Positions 31,185-38,025 of a stretch of DNA of 38,025 bases are shown here, one piece after another. The stretch's first letter is position 1; each line of letters opens with the position of its first letter. The stretch is from Poteriospumella lacustris (lineage: Eukaryota; Sar; Chrysophyceae; Chromulinales; Dinobryaceae), in contig SMOI01000296.1 of assembly GCA_008000375.1 (NCBI GenBank), positions 1-38,025 of the forward strand. Direction: 5' to 3'. The notes under the pieces were generated by a model, which worked only from the letters and a program-made list of their open reading frames with translations, searched no databases and had not been told where the DNA came from. The position numbers were made by a program, and so were the translations under genes.

Positions 31185-32408
31185 ATGGCGACGATTCTGT
31201 TCTTGGTGCTCGTCATAGCAATTCTTTGTGTGGCTCCTTCCAGAGGACAAGTGTCTTATTGTCCAGCGTTTTCGGCATCCAACACTAACTCGGCGACGGC
31301 CAACTTCGTCACCTGCGAAATCAATGTGTGCAACGGTTGGTATACGATCGGTGTGTGTGCAAATGGTGGGGCCTACACAGGTAAGATAGGAGCATATGTT
31401 TGCGTGCATAGGACGAACCTCGCGGTTAATGCTTGCCATTGCGATGACCTTGTATTAGGGGATACGTTTCTCCGTCTTGTGTCATCGACGGGAAATCTTC
31501 TCGCCTCCAATGACGACGCAAGCAATTGCAACACCGGAAGTCAAATTTTATACACTGTGACGACGGGATGCCAAACGTTGACGTTGAGACAAGGCTGCTT
31601 TAGCGCAAATACTTGCACTGGTACGGTATCGATTACGAGCGTCGATCTAACTGCGACGCCATCCCGAGCCCCGACCGTAGAACCGACGAGTGGCTCTGCA
31701 GTTCCCACCGCGACGCCGACGGCTTCGCCCAGCGAGACGCCATCTGCCGCACCTACTTTCACTCCATCGCATGTGCCCACAGCTGTTCCGACAGCTGTAC
31801 CGACGGCTGTTCCGACGGCTACGCCGACAGCTGTACCGACGGCGACACCGAGTGCATCGCCATCTGCCGCACCTACTTTCACTCCATCGCATGTGCCCAC
31901 AGCTGTTCCGACGGCTACGCCAACGGCGGTACCGACGGCGACGCCGAGCGTTTCGCCATCTGCCGCACCTACTTTCACTCCATCGCATGTGCCCACAGCT
32001 GTTCCGACGGCTACGCCGACGGCGGTACCGACGGCGACACCAAGTGCGATACCTTCGGCGGTCCCTAGTGTGCGTCCTTCTAGTATGCCTTCCTCTGCGC
32101 CTTCTTCTTCTCCATCAGCCCCACCATCGTCAGTGCCCTCGTCATCACCCACGAGCCCCGCAGAAGCGTCGTCTCTGAGCCGTAGAGAGAAGTCGTTGAT
32201 CGTGTTGGCGATCACGCTGCCGGCGGTGGTGGTGGGGCTATCGTTATTGTTGATCCCCGTGTATTGTTTCTGTTTCGCGAGCCAGATGTTCGCAGATGCA
32301 TCCTCCGTCCCAACTGAAAGCGCACCAGCAGTCGCAGCCTCATCTGTTCCCGAGAAGGAAGTGTCCACCGACGTCATGGCGGTAGAGGACAACATAGCCA
32401 ATATTTAA
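31185..32408 (+). CDS. PTM-C: PT-repeat type I membrane protein, two exons
   Basis: ATG at 31185, chosen because it opens the signal peptide MATILFLVLVIAILCVAPSRG shared by the paralogues; the frame is open further upstream but that part is flank. Exons 31185-31380 and 31459-32408, 381 aa after removal of a 78-nt phase-1 intron. The Cys-rich domain reads GDTFLRLVSSTGNLLASNDDAS...TVTTGCQTLTLRQGC, closest of the four to the PPC-like pattern. The stalk is short (about 140 residues), with three near-identical blocks around SPSAAPTFTPSHVPTAVPTA. The membrane helix LIVLAITLPAVVVGLSLLLI and the tail PEKEVSTDVMAVEDNIANI follow. This suggests length change of the stalk by repeat slippage while both ends stay fixed. 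Confidence 0.82.
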   Translation: MATILFLVLVIAILCVAPSRGQVSYCPAFSASNTNSATANFVTCEINVCNGWYTIGVCANGGAYTGKIGAYVCVHRTNLAVNACHCDDLVLGDTFLRLVSSTGNLLASNDDASNCNTGSQILYTVTTGCQTLTLRQGCFSANTCTGTVSITSVDLTATPSRAPTVEPTSGSAVPTATPTASPSETPSAAPTFTPSHVPTAVPTAVPTAVPTATPTAVPTATPSASPSAAPTFTPSHVPTAVPTATPTAVPTATPSVSPSAAPTFTPSHVPTAVPTATPTAVPTATPSAIPSAVPSVRPSSMPSSAPSSSPSAPPSSVPSSSPTSPAEASSLSRREKSLIVLAITLPAVVVGLSLLLIPVYCFCFASQMFADASSVPTESAPAVAASSVPEKEVSTDVMAVEDNIANI

Positions 32409-33861
32409 GTGTCATCTTGTGATGAGCGGGGTTGCGTTCCCGCTTAATTGAATCCATTATCCTTTCTTGTCAGCTACTCTTTCCCTCACTCATTTGCTTG
32501 CTCGTTCCCAGGCCTATTTATTTGAAAGCTTCTGTTTCTGGTTGTCTTTGCGGTTCCATATGCATCGCTTTCCTCTTGCAGTCTCTTTGGATGACTACCT
32601 CAATCACTACCTCCATCGTTGTGGTTCGCCATATGTTCTTGTGTGACCGACAGCGAAGTGACGCGGTCGTCGTCACTGTCGTCGTCGGTTCGATGACGTG
32701 GCACTTCTGCATCAATCCCTTTCTTGGTGGTGCATCTCTGATGACCCATGTCCAATGTCCACCGCATCACTATATTTCAATCGTTGTGTTTCCTCATTTG
32801 CTGGCGTGACCAACACTGCAGTGTCGCATTTGTCGTGTCACAGTCGCAGCTCGTTCGCACTGACAGTCCGAGGACACGGCGCTGTCTTGTGTCAATCCTG
32901 TTCTTGGTAGATGTAGATGTAGATTGTAGAAGTTGTCAATCAATGTTGCTGCGCTTCTGGTGCTCTATGTCCACCGCATCACTATCCGCGCAGAGTTCTG
33001 TAGCTCGTCGTAGCGGTGGTCTTCTTCGATACATTCCTGCCACCCTCCCCCGTGTCTGTCATCCTCTTCAACCTCGTCGTCTTCCTCGTCGTCTGGTGTG
33101 CAGTGTACTTCTGCATGACCGACTGCGTATTGTCGTTGCAGGAGAGCGCGCTTCTTCCAAGTTAAATTTGTTTTCGTTCTCCGACCCGATTTCGCCCTTT
33201 GCTGTGGCGCCTTTCGACCGAGAACATGTTTGATCTGATTTGTATTCTTGTTTTCCAAGGTTCGCTTGATTGTATTCCGAGAGACGCACTTGATTGCACC
33301 GCAGCTGCTTGTGTACTACGCCACTTCCAATCAATGTAACTTGCCACTTACAATGATCAGCAATGCGTCTTCCGGTGCATAGCCATGAACCTACTATGCT
33401 CACAGGAAACGAGGACTATCACCTTCACCATTTCTACTATTGCCTGCCTCCAGTACTTAGGCGGGACGATGCGTCCCGTCGTTACGTCTTGCAGATGCGA
33501 TATGAACGCATCAAAAATAAGGACTTGCATTCAACCAAGCTCAGGAAGGCGTTCACATTCCTAAGCTATCTGTCCCTCCGTTTCCCTCCCGTTTTCTCTC
33601 CAGAACTTGGTACGTATCACATGCATCACCATACACTATGTACACTACGCAATGTAACAGAATATGTGCAGACGCGGCATCACTTTTCCACTTTTCCGCC
33701 GAGGCCCAACAGGCCCAAGGCCACACATTTTTCACTCTGCCGAGACCCACCAAAGCAAAGTGGACTTTTTGTCTCACAACCAAACTCAACGAGACAACCC
33801 TCTTTGGTTCTCCGTACCCCCATATTTTGCTGTTCCACATCTGCCTGGTGTTTGTAAAGAA
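32409..33861. other. PTM-C to PTM-D intergenic region with repeated modules
   Basis: 1453 bp, no gene. Stem-loop at 32424-32445. 32490-33053 is duplicated after PTM-D (35030-35853, with one extra module there). Within it, module landmarks CAATCC(C)nTTCTTGGT recur at about 32715 and 32893, each followed by ATGTCCACCGCATCACTAT and a GCGTGACC-type segment. 33160-33400 resembles the PTM-C upstream region, and 33742-33861 is the conserved upstream block of PTM-D. Confidence 0.6.
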
Positions 33862-34947
33862 ATGGCGGCGATTCTGTTCTTGGTGCTGGTCGTGGCAGTG
33901 CTTTGTGTGACTCCTTCCAGAGGTCAAGTGTCTTATTGTCCAGCGTATACGGCAACCAATACTGCATCGGCGACGACCAACTATGTCACCTGCACAATCA
34001 ATGTGTGCAACGGTTGGTATACGATCGGTGTGTGCGCCAATGGTGGGACCTACACGGGTAAGATAAAAACATGTACCTGCAACAACAACAAGAAGAACCT
34101 TGCCTTTAATGCTTGCCATTGCGATGACTTTGTGTTAGGTGATACGTATCTCCGTCTTGTGTCATCGACGGGAGACACTCTTATCTCCAGTGACGACGGT
34201 TGTAGCACCGGAAGTCAAATATTTTACACTGTGACGACCGGATGCCAGACGCTGACGTTGAGACAAGGCTGCTTTCTAGCAAACTCTTGCACTGGTACGG
34301 TATCGATTACGAGCGTCGATCTAACGGCGACGCCATCCCGAGCCCCGACCGTAGAGCCGACGAGTGGCTCTGCAGTTCCTACCGCGACGCCGACGGCTTC
34401 GCCCAGCGAGACGCCGTCCACCATGCCTACTTTCACTCCCTCCCGTGTGCCCACAGCTGCCCCGACGGCTGCACCGACGGTTGTGCCGACGGCGACGCCG
34501 AGCGCATCGCCATCTGCCACACCTACTTTCTCTCCCTCCCGTGTGCCCACAGCTGCTCCGACCAGTGCGACACCTTCGGCTGGCCCAAGTGTGCGTCCTT
34601 CTAGTATGCCTTCCTCTGAGCCCTCCTCTTCTCCTTCAGCTACACCATCGTCAGTGCCTTCTTCATCACCCACGAGCCCCGCAGAATCTTCGTCGCTGAG
34701 CCATCGAGAGAAGTCGTTGATCGTGTTGGCGATCACGCTGCCGGCGGTGGTGGTGGGGCTATCGTTGTTGTTGATCCCCGTGTATTGTTTCTGTTTCGCG
34801 AATCCGGTGTTCGCAGACGCCCCGTCCACTAAAAATACGTCCTCCGTTCCAACCGCAATCGCACCAGCAGTCGCAGCCTCATCTGTTCCCGAGAAGGAAG
34901 TGGTCTACGACGTCTTGGCCGTAGAGGACAACACAGCCAATATTTAA
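33862..34947 (+). CDS. PTM-D: PT-repeat type I membrane protein, two exons
   Basis: ATG at 33862 (MAAILFLVLVVAVLCVTPSRG signal peptide). Exons 33862-34057 and 34139-34947, 334 aa after removal of an 81-nt phase-1 intron whose donor is ACGG/GTAAG. This is the shortest paralogue: the Cys-rich PPC-like domain (GDTYLRLVSSTGDTLISSDDG) is followed by only about 110 residues of PT/PS tetrapeptides, the shared helix LIVLAITLPAVVVGLSLLLI and the tail PEKEVVYDVLAVEDNTANI. The intron segment is the most diverged of the four (an AACAAC-rich insert), while both flanking exons align closely, supporting its intronic nature. It is a tandem duplicate of the PTM-C unit, as both flanks also match. Confidence 0.82.
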   Translation: MAAILFLVLVVAVLCVTPSRGQVSYCPAYTATNTASATTNYVTCTINVCNGWYTIGVCANGGTYTGKIKTCTCNNNKKNLAFNACHCDDFVLGDTYLRLVSSTGDTLISSDDGCSTGSQIFYTVTTGCQTLTLRQGCFLANSCTGTVSITSVDLTATPSRAPTVEPTSGSAVPTATPTASPSETPSTMPTFTPSRVPTAAPTAAPTVVPTATPSASPSATPTFSPSRVPTAAPTSATPSAGPSVRPSSMPSSEPSSSPSATPSSVPSSSPTSPAESSSLSHREKSLIVLAITLPAVVVGLSLLLIPVYCFCFANPVFADAPSTKNTSSVPTAIAPAVAASSVPEKEVVYDVLAVEDNTANI

Positions 34948-36164
34948 AGGCCATCTTGTTACGAGCGGTGTTGCGTTCCGCTCGATTCAATCCATTATCA
35001 TCTCTTGTCAGTCACTCTTTCCTTCACTCATTTGCTTGCTCGTTCCCAAGTCTATCTCTTTGAAAGCTTCTGTTTCTGGTCGTCTTTGCGGCCTCACATA
35101 CAGTACACTCCTGTCTATCGTTACTACGTTCCATATGCCTCGCTTTCCTCTCGCAGTCTCTCGGATGACGGTGCATCTCCCGTCCGCTCACCACATCACT
35201 ATATTTCAATCGTTGTTTTTCTCCAGTTGCTGGCGTGACCGACAGCGAATTGTCGCAGTCGTGGTCACCGCCCTAGCTCGTTCGCACTACTATCAGCCCG
35301 ATGTCAGTGTGCTGCACTCCAGCATCATTCCCTCTCTCTTGGTAGCTGTCCTTCTGGTGTTTGATGTCCAGTTCCATCACTATCTCCATCGTTGTGTTTC
35401 TCCATATGTTCTTGCGTGAACGATTTGCGAGTTGTCGCGGTCGTCGTCACTATCTTCGTCGTCAGTTCGATGACACGGTACTTCTGCATCAATCCCTTTC
35501 TTGGTAATGTATCTCTTTTTTCTGCTGTTTGTCTGGTGTCCCATGTCCAATGTCCACCACATCACTATGTTTCGATCGTTTTGTTCCTTCATTTGCTGGC
35601 GTGACTGACAGTGCATTGTCGCATTTGTCGTGTCACAGTTACAGCTCGTTCGCACCGACAGTCCGTCCGAGGACACGGCGCTGTCTTGTATGAATCCTTT
35701 TCTTGGTAGATGTAGATGTAGATTGTAGAAGTCGTCAATCAATGTTGCTGCGCTTCTGGTGCTCTATGTTCACCGTATCACTATCCACGCAGACTTCTCT
35801 GTAGCTCATCGTAGCGGTGGTCTTCTTCGATACATTCCCGCCCCATCGTCCCCGTCATCCTCTTCAACCTCGTCGTCTTCCTCTTCGCCTTCCTCGTCGC
35901 CCCCCCCCCCTCCCCGAACCAATATGTCTGACTTGTCGCCCTCAGGGCTAGTAGAACCCGAATGGAGCAGTACATCGCCATGTCAACACCCTGTAACGCT
36001 CAACAAACGATAAGTACCATCAATGCGTCCTGTGTGCTCATCCCTGTGACACCTAACGGTGGTCTCGTTGTCCGAGAGAATGGCGGCAACTGGAACTGTC
36101 CGAGAGAATAGTTAAAACCGGAGGGGGCTCACAGCCGCACACCACACCACACCACACCACACGT
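34948..36164. other. 3' flank of PTM-D with degenerate repeat modules
   Basis: 1217 bp, no gene. Stem-loop at 34962-34984. Modules with landmarks TCAATCCCTTTCTTGGTA and ATGTCCAnnnCATCACTAT recur at about 35326, 35487 and 35693 (spacing about 165-205 bp) and end near 35853. 35377-35853 is a direct repeat of 32605-33053. At 36138-36162 lies a short ACACC pentamer run, next to the 3' end of the ATPase gene. Confidence 0.6.
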
Positions 36165-37217
36165 CTACTGTCCCTTCTTCTTGAACTGCTCTCTTGCGGC
36201 GATGTATTCCTCGTGAGATATCTCGTCCTGCAGGTGGGTGTGAGACAAAGCCGGCTTCAGCTTCGCCGTGTACTCCTTCGCCGTCAGGACCTCGCCTTGT
36301 CCTTTCGCGTGCATGTAATCCACCGCAATGCCAATGCAGCCATCACACTCGTCATAGATCGTCGCCGCTTCTTCACCATAGAACGCCACCAGCGCTTCTC
36401 TGGTCACCTTGGGAGCTTGAATGGTCGTGACCGGATGATCCATCTGTCGCAGCGACTGGACGGCCCTCTCCGACTCGACGACCAGCACCAATCGGAACAG
36501 AGCTTCACCCTTCTTCAACAATTCGTCGTTCAAGCGCACTAGAAACGAGGCTCTATAGCTACGTAACAGGTGTTCCGCTTGATCTACGACGATGATGGTC
36601 GGTTGCGGACGCAACAAGACGGGCCAGTGGGTCCGGAAGACGCTGAAAAAAAAGCGGCGCACGCGTTGTTCTTCGCGTCGCTTTCGTAATAGATGAACTA
36701 CGGTTGCCCATGGATTTTGCTTGGCCTCCGAAGTCGTTGGGATCTCACTCTTGAGCCAGGCGTCGATGGTTTTGCAGTGCTGGGTTCCTGTCAAGAACAG
36801 CCCACGCGGTGGACAAACCACGCGGAACCACCAAGGGAACATATCATTCAGAATACTGTTGGCAAGGAACGTTGTCTTGCCGGACCGTCTCTCTCCAACG
36901 AACGCCACAACGTCGTACGCTGGATCATTCACGTCCAATCTCTGGATCGGTGCCTGACTCCGTCCCCGACAAATGGGTTCTCGGGGCAACGCGGAGAAAT
37001 TGATATTCGACAATCGATTCTCGGACTCATTCACCAGAGACTGGAAGAACTTCGTAGTTGTGCGTTGGTTGTGGTTCCTTCTGGCAACCAATCCACCACC
37101 TACCACCGCGCCTAGTACCAACCACCAACCCGACAAACGTTGTTGCTCCTCTGCTGCCTGCTGGCGTTGGACCACCGGGGTCTCCAAGTCAGCACTTCTC
37201 CACTCCGAATCCGTCAT
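36165..37217 (-). CDS. Membrane-anchored P-loop ATPase of unknown family
   Basis: 350 aa, first ATG at 37215-37217, TAG stop. The frame stays open to 37625 but has no ATG there and runs through direct repeats, so MTDSEW is taken as the start. A single membrane helix (WWLVLGAVVGGGLVA, 31-45) with a short acidic and Gln-rich N-terminus is followed by a basic stretch. The ATPase part has Walker A GERRSGKT (108-115) and Walker B TIIVVDQAEH (207-216, Asp212). The region after it (FRLVLVVESERAVQSL, 241-256) fits a sensor strand as in AAA/STAND-type ATPases. The C-terminus is charged and ends KKKGQ. The spacing suggests an AAA+/ORC-Cdc6-like ATPase core, but I do not recognise a named family and give no function. 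Confidence 0.72.
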   Translation of the reverse strand: MTDSEWRSADLETPVVQRQQAAEEQQRLSGWWLVLGAVVGGGLVARRNHNQRTTTKFFQSLVNESENRLSNINFSALPREPICRGRSQAPIQRLDVNDPAYDVVAFVGERRSGKTTFLANSILNDMFPWWFRVVCPPRGLFLTGTQHCKTIDAWLKSEIPTTSEAKQNPWATVVHLLRKRREEQRVRRFFFSVFRTHWPVLLRPQPTIIVVDQAEHLLRSYRASFLVRLNDELLKKGEALFRLVLVVESERAVQSLRQMDHPVTTIQAPKVTREALVAFYGEEAATIYDECDGCIGIAVDYMHAKGQGEVLTAKEYTAKLKPALSHTHLQDEISHEEYIAAREQFKKKGQ

Positions 37218-37282
37218 TTGGTGTCTTCGACAAGAACGGAGATTACAAATGGTTCGCGGTCCACTTTGGCGATCGATCCCCT

Positions 37283-37540
37283 CGACGGCAGCTTCACCCG
37301 TCGCGGTTTCGTGGCCGCGTTTTTTTGACACGGGAAAAGTCCGTTTTTGCTGTGGGTCGGGGAGTGTTTGTGGGGGAGAGAGGGCGGCTTCAACCGTCGC
37401 GGTTTGTGGCCGCGTTTTTTGACACGGGAAAAGTCCGTTTTTGCTGTCGGTCAAGGAGTGTTTGTGGGGGAGAGAGGGCGGCTTCAACCGTCGCGGTTTG
37501 TGGCCGCGTTTTTTTTTTGACACGGGAAAGTCCGTTTTTG
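37283..37540. repeat. Three direct repeats of about 94-98 bp upstream of the ATPase gene
   Basis: GACACGGGAAA occurs at 37327, 37421 and 37519, each preceded by GTGGCCGCG plus a T run and followed by GTCCGTTTTTGC and GTCGGGGAG-type sequence. The T runs vary in length (6-9). The copies lie just 5' of the chosen ATG on the minus strand, in the likely leader or promoter. Confidence 0.85.
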
Positions 37541-37858
37541 CGGTGGGTCGGGGAGAGGCGGCGTCCGCTGTGGGTGCACCTTGAGCGACGTAAAGGGCTT
37601 CAGCGACACGGTTGCTCTGCACCACTACCCTTGCTCACCTCCATTTTCGTACTTGTTGCGGTTACGGTTGCGGTTGCGGTTGCGGGTACCGCACCGACGA
37701 CTGAAGGGCGGCTCGGAGGGCCATGTGACGTGAGCAGGCGGCAGCGAACCAGCGAGTGTTCCCTGCGGTACACTTCGGCAACGGTAGTCGAACGATAGTT
37801 ACACATATACACACGTACAAAGAGGCACCACGAGGGGGGAGGGGAGAGGCTCGGAGGC
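37541..37858. other. Intergenic region, minus-strand 3' flank
   Basis: 318 bp between the repeat block and the stop codon of the right-edge gene. It holds a short GGTTGC hexamer run at about 37657-37685. No gene is seen. Confidence 0.45.
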
Positions 37859-38025
37859 TCAGACGACCGCCTGTTCCATCGTCTCCGTCAGCCACATCGC
37901 CAGGTCGTGACACGGGAACGAGTACGACCGTTTCCGTTGGCTGTGGTTGCCCGACTGGACGAGGGCGATCTCGGCGGATTTGTGGTGGCTCGTGTGGCTG
38001 CCCGCGAAGAGCCGCGGCGTCACGG
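37859..38025 (-). CDS. C-terminal end of a minus-strand gene, cut by the window edge
   Basis: Reading the minus strand from 38023, 54 codons stay open to a TGA at 37861-37859. The translation has ordinary protein composition (starts VTPRLFAGSHTSHHKSAE, ends MWLTETMEQAVV) and the codons are GC-rich in third position like the neighbouring genes. There is no Met until late, so the start lies beyond the window or in another exon. No family is recognised. Confidence 0.55.
   Translation of the reverse strand, partial: VTPRLFAGSHTSHHKSAEIALVQSGNHSQRKRSYSFPCHDLAMWLTETMEQAVV

Noticed and set aside
31541-32401. 286-codon minus-strand frame rich in GTAVGT
   Set aside because: Mirror of the PT-repeat codons of PTM-C; similar antisense frames occur behind every PTM stalk.
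36138-36162. Telomeric-type CACAC repeat
   Set aside because: Only about 25 bp, located directly behind a gene's stop codon.
37657-37688. Telomere-like GGTTGC/GGTTAC run
   Set aside because: Only about four imperfect hexamers, internal and next to genes; a microsatellite is the simpler reading.

Overview
The window comes from a nuclear genome of a GC-rich, intron-containing, single-celled eukaryote. The evidence is short GT-AG introns (62-127 nt in the confirmed genes), N-terminal presequences that look mitochondrial, an RPAP2/Rtr1-type polymerase II phosphatase, an ABCC transporter, BspA/DUF285 repeats and long Pro-Thr-Ser (PT) tetrapeptide repeats. The BspA plus PT-repeat combination is frequent in stramenopile and haptophyte-type protists. 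I lean that way but cannot fix the species. I saw no rRNA, tRNA, CRISPR array or recognisable transposase.

Layout. 1-5313 is a long stretch without a convincing gene; its plus strand is strongly pyrimidine-biased, like the introns of plus-strand genes here. 5314-20014 is a compact housekeeping block: a three-exon monoglyceride-lipase-like hydrolase (-), an RPAP2/Rtr1 homologue (+), a five-exon ABCC/MRP transporter (+, 1764 aa after splicing), an acetoacetate-decarboxylase-like protein with a presequence (-), a three-exon DUF1279/FAM210-like mitochondrial protein (-) and a ZIP metal transporter (-). At 20015-21214 lies a BspA/DUF285 repeat gene broken by a single in-frame TAG.

21730-34947 is the most unusual part: a cluster of four paralogous genes (called PTM-A to PTM-D here) for type I membrane proteins. 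Each has a signal peptide, a Cys-rich domain, a PT-repeat stalk, one membrane helix and a short conserved tail. All four carry a phase-1 GT-AG intron at exactly the same place (after coding nt 196; 76-81 nt long). In A, C and D the intron length is a multiple of three, so the intron is easily read as coding. In B it is 76 nt, which makes an apparent frameshift that disappears on splicing. Immediately after PTM-B a 721-bp segment (last 90 codons plus 3' flank) has been amplified into five tandem copies. The paralogues share 5' and 3' flanks, including a small stem-loop 15-40 nt after the stop codon, and copies C and D carry a degenerate ~165-205-bp repeated module downstream.

34948-36164 is the duplicated 3' flank of PTM-D. 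36165-37217 (-) encodes a membrane-anchored P-loop ATPase of unknown family, preceded by three ~95-bp direct repeats. The right edge carries the 3' end of one more minus-strand gene. The housekeeping genes show no common pathway beyond lipid and mitochondrial themes; the PTM cluster looks like a fast-evolving surface-protein locus.
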